DNA of 64,000 bases, taken from the NCBI GenBank assembly GCA_037039685.1, contig JAWNGF010000012.1, positions 1,364,001 to 1,428,000 of the forward strand, in the 5' to 3' direction. Position numbers and translations under genes: made by a program. Under the pieces are notes generated by a model. That model was not told where the DNA came from and did no database searches. It saw only the letters and a list, made by a program, of their open reading frames with translations. The stretch is from Ceratobasidium sp. AG-K. Lineage: Eukaryota; Basidiomycota; Agaricomycetes; Cantharellales; Ceratobasidiaceae. Below, piece after piece: positions 43,182 through 55,419 of the stretch (positions are counted from its first letter, which is position 1; each line of letters begins with the position of its first letter).

Positions 43182-45074
43182 ATGGGGGTAATGGATTTCA
43201 GGTACGCTTTATCCGCCAGGCAACATGGGACACCCGTTGACCTGAAAGGCCGCCAGTTTAGGGCCGATCTTACTTGGCACCGTTTTCAACGTATGGCTAT
43301 ACGGGATAACGGTGACCCAAACTACTTTGTACTTTGTATCCTTTCCTCGGTGCGAGCTGTTCGATTTCGGAACCGTACAGAACGCTGAGCGAGCAATTTT
43401 AGCGACCATAAATGGCTCAAAGTTATGGTAACAGCTCGCTCTTAGTTATCGTCGTTTTATTGCCACTTACTTCAGACTTCAGGTGGCTTGGTTATTCGCT
43501 CTTGACACGCTAAACACTATTTTCGACGTTGGCCTCGTTTGGCGTTATACAATCACACTGTTTGGTTAGTATTCAGCACACTTTTCGATTGGTGGTGGTT
43601 AATCCCTTGCCGGGGTTTCGCGCTTTCAGGGGACCTGAATGGCGTCGTTGTATCTCATTGGCGTAAGTTCCTAGGTAGCTTCTGTCTAGCATTGACAATA
43701 TTGGACCCTCCTAGTATTCAATATCGGTAGGTCACACGAGTATTATACATGCCTATGATATCTCACGATTACACTCACGTTACTACTCGCAGAGCCCGTA
43801 ATGACGGTCATGATCTCTTCGACTACCCAATGCTTCTTTGCGTGGCGTATTGCGAAGCTGACCGGGCAACCCTGGCTAGGTTGGATAATCGCGCTTTGTG
43901 CGTTTATCCAGTTTGGTGAGCATCAATACTTTTATCCTCCTGCCCTATCTCTCATGTGTAATTTTCAGCTGCTGGGACAGGCGCAACGATTGGTTGCTTT
44001 GTAGTACGCGACTTCAACCGCTTCAAAGAATTTCAAGGGGTACAAGCGTTGAATGCGACCTATATTCGCTTGTTGACAGTAAATGCATTTTTAGGCTGTG
44101 ATTGTATGGTTAGGATTGTCCGCTCTCACAGATATACTTATTACCTGCATCCTAAGCTGGTACCTGGTGCGCATTGACTGTCCAACATGCGGCATTCACT
44201 CATACGAAATAACGCAGCATTCCCACCGTACCGGGTTTTCGACGACTGATGATATTATCACCCGATTGGTTCGATGTGAGTCCTGGTGGATCTTGATTGA
44301 CTACAAACTGATTACCCATTACTGTTTAATAGTGACCGTGCAAACCGGATTGATTACGACCGTATGGGCTATAGCCGACCTTCTTATTTTCTTGATATTA
44401 GTGAGCAGCTACGGCCTAAATATTAAGTTGGTGACGACTTATATTGTACCTAGCCAAACAACCTGTAAGAGCTATGTATCGCCCCAAACCTGCAGCTTAT
44501 CATCTTTCCAAGCCACCTATTATTCCAACTTCCATTGTGTATGTATAGTTTTTTTCGCATTCTGTTGACAAACTAATCCCGTCTTAAGGTAAACTCTACA
44601 CGAACGCTCTCATGTCGACCTTGAATTCCCGCGCTGGCTGGGGCGGAAGCTTCACCTCGGATAATAATGCTGACCCATCGTCGAAATCGGCTGGGCCGAC
44701 TGGGGTTGCAGTGTGGCACCCAGACCACGCGAAATCTGTGAGTACTTACGAGGCACACAAATGGTAAAACGTTCGCTCAATCTAAGCTCCACAGACCGCA
44801 ATTCAAGTTGTCACTACAGCAACTGTAAGTAGTATCCTCCAAGTTCAGCGAGTTGGTGATTGAGTGATGTATCTAGATCCATCGTGACAATGGAATGGAG
44901 CTGGAGGAATACAATCTCGAGAATACCAAAAGGATTCCTTCCGAGGACGTAAAAGCACCTGCTGATCCAGAGTCTCGCACGGCGACTGCCATACGGTTAC
45001 CATACACCACGTGGGGGAAGGCTACCTCTGATGCAACCTCGATGCACTCGAAATTGTCGCTCGATGTGAAATAG
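43182..45074 (+). CDS. DUF6534 multi-pass membrane protein, copy 1, 356 aa, 16 exons
   Basis: Exons: 43182-43201, 43257-43349, 43403-43427, 43483-43564, 43630-43662, 43715-43726, 43793-43915, 43969-44039, 44095-44166, 44218-44275, 44333-44400, 44454-44464, 44513-44538, 44589-44737, 44795-44824, 44877-45074. The protein has about seven hydrophobic segments (GPILLGTVFNVWLYGI, VAWLFALDTL, MISSTTQCFFAWRIAKL, WLGWIIALCAFIQF, IVWLGLSALTDILITCILSW, LITTVWAIADLLIFLIL) with the Agaricomycete DUF6534 pattern. A cytosolic Ser/Asp-rich tail contains LMSTLNSRAGWGGSF. Function is unknown in the family. Exons 6 and 12 are microexons of 12 and 11 nt. Confidence 0.9.
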
Positions 45075-46108
45075 AGGTTTTGTTTACTATGTTTTGTTCG
45101 TGTTTTAAGTTCAGACTGGGTTCCCGTTGTTGTCTGTGGGTAATGTACGCTCATTTATAATAAAGTATCTCGCTTTTTTGTGTCTATGCTATGCGTCACG
45201 TTATGCTATAGTAATTTGCTGCCGGTACTTGTTTCATAGCTTTCCAGAGACGGAAAGCTGAACCCTATCGCACGTGGTCGTATGGTCAACGCTTCGAGTG
45301 GCAACCACAACATTGCTCCATACCTAACGTTCGCCCCACTTAATTTAGGAGCCCCTGCCATCCATCGCCGGTCGCGTTACTTCGTCCTGAAGGTCATCCG
45401 GATTAGCCTTTGTAAATACCTTTTGCTTCGAATTGGACCCAAGGATGGTGCTGTGCGACATCTCAATACTTCAACATATTAGTCTGCTAGCCTTGTCCAT
45501 GAGCTTTTCGTTGTCCTGTAACTGTTCTCCCGCCGGGATGAAGACGGTTTATGAGGATGACTCCGAGCACTATGTTTGTCTCTAAAGTTGGAGTAAAAGC
45601 AAAATAACAATCTCCATCCATTATGCGGTTGTAATAATACTCCGGGCTTCGAGTGATGTAGCACAAGATGCCATTTCGATCGATGCATTATCATTGTAGG
45701 ATTTCCCGGAACCGAGGTCAGGACTGATACTGCGTTATTTCGTAGTCCTGTTTCGGTTGAGCGAAGATCCCTGCCCCTAGCCTGGACTGGGTCTAACCCA
45801 TGAGCGGATCGGCGTTGTCCGGTGTGCATGAGATTGGCTGTCAGTGACGGCGTAATCAAATTCCAGCTCCTGGCTGTCAGACCTTATTGTGAAATCAGAA
45901 GCGACTCCACGAAGGTGAGCTTCTTTGCACGACACTAGTCCAAGAACATGGATTTCACAAGCTGCAAACCTGGCATGAGGGTCGTTATAACCTTGTCGCG
46001 TCCAGGTTTCGTCTGTTTCGTGCCCTCCTAAAATTCTTTCAATACACCCACCGTTGACACCCCTACGACCCATTAGTATTTGTTGTATATCGTCGAGACC
46101 GAACACGA
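45075..46108. other. Spacer between DUF6534 copies 1 and 2; nothing recognised
   Basis: About 1 kb. Minus-strand frames here (45479-45859, 45777-46106) show no hydrophobic or domain pattern and no copy in the equivalent spacer. It presumably holds the promoter of copy 2. Confidence 0.45.
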
Positions 46109-48003
46109 TGGCGGTTATGGATTATAGGTGCGTTTCCTCACGGAGGCTAGTGATATAATTAACACCGATCGTGAATCGCCAGCTTGGGGCCGATTCTTCT
46201 CGGGACAATTCTCAACATATGGTTGTACGGGATTATGGTGACTCAAACCACGATGTATTTCGTTACATTCCCTCGGTATGGTGTTTGATGTATCTTGATT
46301 CTGCAGAATACTGAGGGATCTGTGTCGCAGCGACCATAAGTGGATCAAAATTATGGTACTGATTATTACTTTGGGGGTTTTTCTTTCTTTTACTCACTCG
46401 AGGATCTAGGTCGCTTGGTTGTTTGCTATCGATACTCTAAATAGCGCATTTGATATTGGCTTCGTTTGGCGGTACACGATCACCTTATTTGGTTAGTACC
46501 TCCTGGACTGTTCTCATGGATCTAATCGCTCATTCATCTACACTTGCGTCCACAGGAGACTTGGAACGAATCCAAGTATCTCATTGGTGTAAGCGCTCAT
46601 CGTCATGTCCAATATATTCCTAACCATTGATCACATTCTGCTTTGCAGTATTCAACGTCGGTATGTTTGAAGAAGTTTACTGTTCCAGGGCTCTCTCAGA
46701 CCGTGATCCTCATCTCTAGAGCCCGTAATGACCGTCATGATCTCATCGACAACTCAGTGCTTTTTCGCATGGCGCGTAGCGAAGCTAACTGGACAGCCAT
46801 GGTTGGGCTGGTTGATTGCTGTTTCCGCGTTTATTCAATTTGGTGGGTGCTATGCGTGAGTTTGGTTGAGCGCTCGTTAATGACTCTTTAGCTGCTGGTA
46901 CTGGCGCAACAATTGGCTGCTTTGTTGTTGGCGAATTTGCCCGTTTCCAGGTGTTCCAAGCGGTGTGTTCATTGAACCTATCAACGCCATTGTTCATTAT
47001 ACTAACTCCACTCCAAGACCGTCATTGTTTGGCTTGGGTTGTCAGCTGTTACAGATATTCTAATTACATGTATTCTAAGTTGGTACTTGGTATGTGTCGC
47101 TTGACGGAGACGTGGAAAGCACTGATACGAGCTACAATTAGCATGCCCATCGTACCGGGTTCTCAAAGACCGACGATGTTATCACCCGGTTGGTTCGGTG
47201 TAAGTTTCAACAAACCCTGGTTGGCAAGTAGCCGAACCTGAGTTAATCCACGAACAGTGACCGTACAAACTGGGTTGATTACCACCGTATGGGCAACGGT
47301 CGACTTGCTCGTCTACTTGATTTTGGTGAGTAGCCCTGGTCACTGTATAGTCGACAATAGCTGATCTCTCAATCAGGCAAACAACCTGTACGTTCTCGTT
47401 GTGTTTTTCAGGAACATATATTGAGGCTTTGTCCTATTCTACAGTCATTTATTCTTCCAGATCCCACTTTGTGCGTCCTTTCCAACCACCTCTTACTCAA
47501 CCTAACCCCCTCCTTTCAGGCAAATTGTATACAAATGCCCTGATGTCAACTCTGAACTCGCGCGCTGGATGGGGTGGGAGCTTCAGCTCTGGAAACAATG
47601 CCGACCCCTCGTCAAGATCAGCCGGGCGCACTGGCGTTGCAGTGTGGCACGCTGACCAGAACAAGTCTGTGAGTGGATTGAGATTCACGGATACGCGTGT
47701 GTGGACTTACTTTATGTCCAAAAGACTGGTATTCAAGTAGTTACCACGGCAACCGTAAGTCCTGCCACTAGACGTAACGTATCAACAATTTCATCTTGGG
47801 TTTAGGTTCACCGCGACGACGGAGTTGAGCTTGAGGACTACGATGCCAAGGATCACAAAAAGATCTCACCCGAGGACATCGAAGCATTTGCGCACTCGGA
47901 GTCTGGAACAATGGCCACCGTACGATTGTCGGGCACTAAATGGGCAGCTGCAACATCTGATGAAACTTCGACGCACTCGAAAATATCGTTCGATCCGAAA
48001 TAG
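46109..48003 (+). CDS. DUF6534 multi-pass membrane protein, copy 2, 356 aa, 16 exons
   Basis: Exons: 46109-46128, 46183-46275, 46331-46355, 46410-46491, 46556-46588, 46649-46660, 46720-46842, 46892-46962, 47018-47089, 47142-47199, 47258-47325, 47377-47387, 47445-47470, 47520-47668, 47725-47754, 47806-48003. All 16 lengths are identical to copy 1 and all introns are GT-AG. Conserved cores are LGPILLGTILNIWLYGIMVTQT, MTVMISSTTQCFFAWRVAKL, TGFSKTDDVITRLVR and ALMSTLNSRAGWGGSF. The tail differs from copy 1 at many sites, so both copies are probably under selection as proteins. Same strand as its neighbours: a tandem array. Confidence 0.9.
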
Positions 48004-49914
48004 AGGGTTCGTAACTCGGCGCCCTGATTAACAACAAGTTGGAATAAACGCACCTAAATTTATGCTCGTTTTGTATACTCCCCGTTAGACTGCTTTCTCC
48101 TCCAATGTTTTTGTCGTTCGTTCATTCTACCTCGGCCGATCAATTGCGGCTGTATCTAAATTGACCTCTTAATTGTACGCTGACTGTACCTAATGGAACA
48201 TGGTTTGGTATTATCATTCCCGCATATACGATGTATGATGGTGCCTTAATCCTTGCTTACACGATCCAACGCGCGCACATCACCATATTTAGCCAGGAGT
48301 TCGAGCCGAGCATTGTCGGGAGTTACTACGCGCTTGTATCACCTGCCTCTGCCCGCCTGTAACTTAGTTATGTCATACCAACTCACCAGCCTGTACAAAC
48401 GTTCCAGTTCAGCCAGACTTCGCCGTTTGAAACATAGGATCGCACTCGTGGTATTCGTTGCGAAGGAGGTTGTCAGTCGAGCTGGGGTAAGCAATCGAGT
48501 GTTAGTAGATTTACTTGCGCTAAGGCTGATACTAAGCCTAACCCCCAAATAGCTTGTATATCCGGTGCACCTAGCCAGAACAGAACCCGCCACTTACATC
48601 GAAGCTCGTCGTTTCTTACGACGAGTCAAGAACCTTGGCACTTCTTGACGCTTCTAGCCAATATGCACGCGAATTTCCCCAGATGTGCCCTTCCAGCAGG
48701 CCGAGGGGCCAAATTTCCAACTCTTTGCCTTGCTCGACTTCGCAAACTTACGAGTAGTGCGATCGAATACAGACAGCAGGAACAGCATTCAATTTGTATC
48801 TTAGTGCTCTCGAGGTCTGAGGACATTCATTTCCTTCACTTGGGGCATTCCAAACCTGGAGTTTAGGCGCGTTGTCATTACTCTACTCTCGGTCAGCCTT
48901 TGGGTAACACGTTCACACAACGAACCTTGCACCCGTCATCGCAATCAAGCCTCGGATATATCAATGTGCTACGCAATATGTCCTATTGGCTAGAACCTTG
49001 TCGTTTCTAGAATGAAACAAACTTGAGAGCCAAGTAGAAACTGAGCTACCTGTGTTGGATTTCTTTTGCTTGTTAGACACTTGGCTAGCTTGCAGAAGGA
49101 ACTAGATGGTGATGCATCGAACTACGTTGAGGAGCATAATGCTGGTCCGATATCTGGCATCGAACCTTTAGGCCGAGCTTCTAAATAAGAGAACACCATT
49201 ATATAGGGACATGGGTCTTCGTTTAGGTCTGGGCGGCACCGCTCCCAGTTCCGCAAGAGTTAGATACTTATAAGAGTAATGTTGGCGCTGGCTACCCTGA
49301 CTTCTTCGACTACCGTTGAGACCGGATCATCTCATATTTCACAGTTGACTTCGATGCAATGCGGGGCCATGGTAACATTTCATGGCCCTGGATCACCTTA
49401 TTTTACGTAAGTGCCGCCGGATCTGAAATCCACTGGCTGTACAGCCCAGACCTAATGCTCCATATGGCTCTTTGTCCAATTACCGCAGCTTAAAGCGTAG
49501 ATAGACAGCATGGCGATTGGTAGCTCATCCATCTATTTTAAAGTTTTGAGGGGGTGTCACTGAGCTAGGTCACTATGCCTTGCGGGCACAAGATCGGGTG
49601 AATCGGCGTTGTTTAGCGTAGAAGATCGGTAAGTAAGATTCACAGTTCGTCGCTCAGGTTTTCGCCTGTTCCAGTAGCTGCTTTGAAATAGGAATCAATT
49701 CCATGACCCCAGAGCTTCTTTTAGGTGAACAAGCCGTAACGAACCTTCCACCGGATGCTTTAAAACCAAGTAGGTCGCTACAACCTTACGTACAGGCTGC
49801 TCATGAGGTATCCCTCCATTCCATAAATAAAACCGACATACGAGTTATTTCTTGTTTGTCCAAACGGTTAGGCATCTTTGTCTTTCATCAACATCGGGTT
49901 ATCACTCGAACAAC
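48004..49914. other. Spacer between DUF6534 copies 2 and 3; nothing recognised
   Basis: 1.9 kb without a supported gene. Short frames at 48253-48593 and 48626-48866 overlap on opposite strands and have no domain. No DUF6534 fragment is evident. Confidence 0.45.
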
Positions 49915-51812
49915 ATGGCGGCCATGGACCTCAAGTACGTGTTTCTTACTAGATTCGGGCGCGGAACGCCTCCTAATCACTGTATGCCACAGCCTAGGCC
50001 CGATCCTACTCGGTGTCATTCTCAACATATGGCTTTATGGCATCATGGTGACTCAAACTACGATGTACTACGTTACGTTCCCCAGGTACATTTTCCGTTT
50101 TTATGGTTCTACGAAGCATTAAATTAGCCACCTAGGGACCATAAATGGCTCAAAATCATGGTCCTAGTTATTTTTTGGTGTCCCTTGGACGCTACTTACC
50201 CTCTAATTCTAGGTAGCTTGGTTGTTCGCTGTTGACACGCTGAATAGTGCCTTTGACATTGGTTTTATTTGGCGATACACAATAACCTTATTTGGTACGG
50301 ACGGTTTGCCGATTCAAAAAGTGTATTGACTGAAGTACGACACATTAAAAGGTGATTATGAGGGGATTGTTGTATCCCATTGGTGTAAGTGAAGTTTTTC
50401 ATACGGTTGTTTAAGCTTCTGCATCGTTGACGTTTCTATGTTGCCATTAGTGTTCAACGTTGGTCAGCTGGAGTATCTTTATTTAATATTGACGTGTTTC
50501 CTTATTGTCATTCTCAGAGCCGGTCATGACGGTCATGATTTCGTCGACCACCCAATGTTTCTTTGCTTGGCGTGTGGCAAAGCTGACGGGGCATGCATGG
50601 CTGGGTTGGCTAATCGTGATCTCAGCATTCGTTCAGTTCGGTAAGATGGCTACACCCGTAGTACGGCCGAAATCTCATCTCAACTCTCTAGCTGCTGGCA
50701 CGGGCTCGACAGTTGGTTGCTTCATGGTTCGCGATTTCGATCGCTTCCAGGAATTCAAAGTGGTAGGAAACAACTCGGAGTGTTTAATATCCGCTCGTTG
50801 ATATGAGCCACAACCTCAGGCAGTTATTGTTTGGCTTGGATTGTCGGCCCTTACCGATATTGTCATCACTTGCATATTAAGCTGGTACCTGGTATGTACA
50901 ACAAAGTCGACATGTGGGATTTACTGACAGGAGCCAAAAACAGCATACCCACCGGACCGGATTTTCAAAGACCGACGATATTATCACTCGGTTGGTTCGT
51001 AGTAAGTAGCAAATATTGATGTAACCCGCCCGTGCATGCTGAGGTGGATGCACGCCCTAGTCACCGTGCAAACCGGATTGATCACCACTGTGTGGGCTAC
51101 GCTCGACCTACTCGTCTACTTGGTTTTGGTGAGCGAATTTTGCTAATATTCTGGCCTCTCATCGCTAACTTTAGTGCCAGAGTAACAATTTGTAAGTTTA
51201 ATATCGACCGGTCCACAACCTGAAGCCTGATCCGTCACAGGCACATGTTCTTTCAAATTCCACTATGTCAGTAGATTCGGAAGATAATCCTTACTCTTCA
51301 ATAATTATTTTATATTTAGGCAAGCTATACACAAATGCTCTTATGTCAACTCTCAACTCTCGGGCTGGGTGGGGCGGAAGCTTTACCTCAGGGGAGAACG
51401 CCGATCCCTCGTCGAGATCGGCTGGGCGATCTGGGCCTGGAGTTTGGCGAGCCGACCATACTAAATCCGTAAGCGAGGTCTACCTGAGAGACTCTGCTCA
51501 TTTCCCTGACTGGATGTCGTATTTTAGCATCAGCAGACGGAGATCCAAGTTGTCACTACGGCCACTGTGAGTATGGTTATTCTCCAATAAAAGGAGGCAA
51601 TTGACTTTCGTGTTTAGGTACACCGCGACGACGGGTTGGAGCTCGAGGAATATACTATGTCTGACGCCAAGCGCGTCACTCAGGAAGACATCGAAGCATA
51701 TGGTGCTCGCCCACAGCCCAAGACGGCGGTGCGACTACCGGGAAAAACATGGGGAAATGCTGGTTCAGATGCCACCTCCATGCACTCAAGGCTATCTTTT
51801 GAGGCCAAATAG
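49915..51812 (+). CDS. DUF6534 multi-pass membrane protein, copy 3, 355 aa, 16 exons
   Basis: Exons: 49915-49934, 49993-50085, 50136-50160, 50213-50294, 50352-50384, 50451-50462, 50518-50640, 50692-50762, 50820-50891, 50944-51001, 51061-51128, 51181-51191, 51241-51266, 51320-51468, 51537-51566, 51618-51812. Exon lengths equal copies 1 and 2 except the last, which is one codon shorter. The first hydrophobic segment (LGPILLGVILNIWLYGIMVTQT) is almost that of copy 2, while the C-terminal tail has diverged (AYGARPQPKTAVRLPG). The same 12- and 11-nt microexons are kept. It is presumably an integral membrane protein; substrate or ligand is unknown. Confidence 0.9.
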
Positions 51813-52587
51813 ACGTATATCGACCTAATTCCAAATGTCGCTTTTGTGGAGGGTGAGATCAGGCCGCTATTTTCCAATCCTGTATCCTTGTATGCGCATA
51901 TAGTGTTGTCTGGATTATTGTTTAGTTGTCTCTTCTGTTCTCAGGGACTTAATCTCATGGAACAGGCAGGCTCTTTTGATACAAATCTCACCCTGATGTC
52001 CCCATGCAAATATTGCGAGCTCTAGAGCTGATACGCTGGTCACACGTCAACACTTACTGTAATAGGGATTGTTGTGTGAAGTTGCTTTCATCAACTACAT
52101 TCCCAATACTGGTCTTATTCCTTAAGTACATGCAAGCTCGCGAGGTCTTAGCAGTCTGGCTCTGGAGTTGTTATTTATGGCTATGTCCTTGGTCGATTTC
52201 CGCATCTGAGCTTCCATGGGATTTCGTATTCCCTTCACTTAGCCGTACCAACGCCAGAGAAATTTCCCGTGCAGATGTCGTTGGTCCTATCGTATGGTTC
52301 TCGTAGGATCATCGAGTAACTATGGATGGACAGATTTTTACGTCGTGCGAGCTGCCTCAGACTTAGGAGACAAAATACGGGCAGGTCTTGGTCCGTAATG
52401 ACAGCCACCCGCACGTTACTCATACACTTCCAGTGCCCCCTGCGTATCTGAACTTTATGGCCGGGACCTAGTGCAATGCCGAGGTCAGGTTTTACTTCCG
52501 GCTAATATCAGGGAGATAGTTGGGATTATATGTACACAGACATGCAAAAGCATGAACCATAAATGCCCTTGTTCTTCCAATCCGAGA
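51813..52587. other. Convergent spacer between DUF6534 copy 3 and the F-box gene
   Basis: 775 bp with no supported gene. It contains the 3' ends of both convergent transcripts. Confidence 0.5.
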
Positions 52588-54225
52588 TCATAGCCCACCG
52601 TTGTAATTTGTCAGCCCTACGGTCCCATCCGATTTCCGCTCGATTTTGTAACTTTTTGGATCAAACCCTCCCACATTGTCGATGCGCCGCAGGTGAGGAC
52701 ATATTTCCGCCAACGCAGGGACGCACTCTTGCCATGAGGACACCCCCAGATCCTCTTGAACGCATGTTAGTGTCTCTTCGGCAGCCATTCGTAGCAGCCT
52801 CAAGCCGGGACTAAGTCGGAGAACGTCGAGGAGTTCGGACTGGAATACAAATGAGTGATTAGGGTTTATAGTTTAATGAAGGGAGGTAAACATGCCGGTT
52901 CATTGAGCGGTACCGGGAAGAAGAGTTCTTTTAGACCCGGCGCTGCGCCCAACAACGCCTTCAGGGACTCGGCTTCGATCGAATTTTCGTTGGTGGCCCG
53001 TAGTTCTAGCTTTTGCAACTTAGGTAGTGGCTGGATGACGTTTGCTATTGTGAACGGACTCGAGCTCGAGTCATAATATTCGTCGGTCACTGCCAAACTC
53101 TCGAGTCTAGGGGCCAGAGATGAGGCTACAACCGGCGCGCACAAGAAGGCGGGCGCTTCAAGATGACGCAGGGAAGGGAAAAGATTCTCCATGATGCTGG
53201 CGTCGATTTCGCTATCATACGACTCTTCGGCGACCCATCCCAAGCCAACTGTATGCAGCTTCGGATGGCGCGAGAAAAACGTTCTGAGAGGACTTTCGTC
53301 TGGGGAGTCGAAAAATTCTGACCATCTTGGAACGGCAGCCCCTAGGGCACGAAACACGCGCAGGGATGGAAGACTACTGGATCCGAGGGGAGCCACCAGC
53401 CTATCAGGTGACCAGTGGAGGAATTCTTCGTCGCCGTTGAGTTCAAGCTCGATGGAAACAAGGTTGGGACAAGCCTGGAGAAGGTTACTGAGCGGAGAAC
53501 CATAGTCTTCGTCGAACTCGGGGGCTTCGGAATCGGAACTTTGTCAACTGAAACGAGGAGTGCTAGAAGTGGCTTACGGATTTCCCTGACCGTTAGCCTA
53601 AAGTGCGATAAATTCTTGAATTTAAGCATCCTACGGGTAAGGGTTGAGGTCTCTCAAATTTAAGAAGACATTTCGTCGTACTTAATGTAAGCATCTTGAC
53701 ATACAATGAGTATCCACACGAATTAGGAAGATCATCTAACTCACTCCGGCGATTATGTAATGTCAGCTCGGAATCATCATTGATCATCCAGCCAACCGAC
53801 TTCAAGTTTGGGCACTTGGACTGTAAAACATCTGCAAGCTGCAAGTTACGAGGAACAAACGTCGTCTCCCAAGAGAAATGTTCCAAACGGAGCAACTCGG
53901 GTAATAGTCCCACTAAACGCCCGACGTCGGCTTCGGCCACTGTCTCACCAGTGACCAGATCTTTTTGATCAATGACTAGTCCTCGCACGGCATCGCGAAG
54001 AGAAAGTGGCCCGCCCTTGTCCAATGAGACCCGTGTACTGAAGTTTTCTAGATGCCTCGCTGCGGTGAAGTAAACAGTATGGTGCAAGTGGGGAAACGCA
54101 AGAGCTTGCCAGGTTCTAGACACGTGCGACGATGATGCAAGATCGTGCAAAGGCAAAAATCCAAGGACAATTGACCATGTCTCATTTGCGAGAGGATGGG
54201 AAGGAGTAGTGGTTATGACTGGCAT
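52588..54225 (-). CDS. F-box protein, 4-exon-like model with one unresolved frame change
   Basis: Exon 1 (53705-54225) begins MPVITTTPSHPL and holds the F-box: LANETWSIVLGFLPLHDLASSSHVSRTW. A 74-nt intron leads to MLKFKNLSHFRLTVREI (from 53630). The next homologous text (PEFDEDYGSPLSNLLQACPNL, then LVAPLGSSSLPSLRV) is in another frame, changing near 53540; no consensus intron joins them, so either a frameshift mutation or an unusual intron is present. Another 74-nt intron (52840-52913) precedes the last exon 52588-52839 (LLDVLRLSPGLRLLRM...). The C-terminal part is leucine-rich and probably repeat-like. F-box proteins recruit targets to SCF ubiquitin ligases; the target is unknown. Large F-box families are typical of Agaricomycetes. 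Confidence 0.75.
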
Positions 54226-55419
54226 GTCGGGAAGCGAGTTAGCTTAGGTGGGAGCGGTGGACGAAAGTTTGGAAGGTAAAATATTGATTGCCAAGCTGAT
54301 CATCAGAAGCACGCGCTGGATGGTATCATGCTTTCGGCCACTACCCGACCCTCATCTCTTCGATCAACCAAATTTTCCGTGACTTGACTCTAGTTTAAGC
54401 TATCGCTGGGCTGTCCTAGGAGCGTACGTAAAGAAAAGAAAGGGTGTGGGTTAAGGCTGTTTGATTTATCGGCTGTAGGCATGTGAAACACCTGTCGTGG
54501 AGGCGCAACCGGGACAGCGCTGCCGAGTTTAAGAAAGACAAATAACAACAACCAGCAAAAATGAGCCTCGAGGATCGGGGGAGGCTGAATTGACGGCGGC
54601 CAGGCCTGACAGCCGTGTGTTGTGAGTACAAGCAGGCCGGGCGAGCGTAAGCGCCGAGCGTTCTTCCTGGTGGTCCCGTGCTCTGTCAACAAACCTCCGA
54701 CGTTGCGTCTTCCGTCGCCGACATCGTAGGCCCCGATCCACATTCTCTCTTAGAGCCCGCTATGTAGTCCCTTCGATGCTCCAAAGACTCTTGGTGCTCA
54801 TATACAATTGCGGATCCGTCGTTCCGACACCCGATGGAAGCAAATATTTCATCCAGACTATCGAATTTAGACTTCGCCTGCAAGCTTGGCGTTTCCTGGA
54901 GCATAGATATCGAAGCACCTAATATCGGAAATACTCAAGGCAAATTAAAGACCTCCCTGTGGGGGCTATCATTGTGCCTGGGTAACGTGCGCTCAATACC
55001 ATTGTGCTTGGGCATATGATATATCCGACTATTGTCGTGTGTCATATATTATTGATGCCAATCATTACAGTACGTCTTGGGCTCCGAAACGGCACTCGGG
55101 CAGGACCAAAAGCAGGTGGGTGGCAAACGACAAGCCTTGTGAGACCCCTCCTAACAAGATTTCCCTGTCACGAATTGTCGTTCGTAGGGCTATAACTATC
55201 TAGGGCCGGGTTTGGTTGGTCGAAATAGACTGTGCGACGTTTATGGTCTGCCGTAAAATACATATCTCGTGTCTTGGCACGTAAATCCAGGTCTCGGAAG
55301 AGCCGAATCCTTTGAGTTTGTGCTCGAAACATCCAAGCCATTTGAATAATCGTTGGCCTATAGATACCGGACAGTTAACGGTGAAAGTTGTGGTATCTCT
55401 TTGCTCAGAGTTATCAGCT
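54226..55419. promoter_or_regulatory. Divergent spacer between F-box gene and beta-helix gene
   Basis: 1.2 kb between divergent starts. No supported gene; overlapping minus-strand frames at 54390-54904 lack any domain. Confidence 0.4.

Noticed and set aside
45479..46106. Minus-strand genes in the DUF6534 spacers
   Set aside because: No domain, no splice structure, no counterpart in the other spacer, and overlapping frames of equal quality.
54390..54904. Small genes upstream of the F-box gene
   Set aside because: Three overlapping minus-strand frames of similar length with no domain or codon pattern; probably chance.
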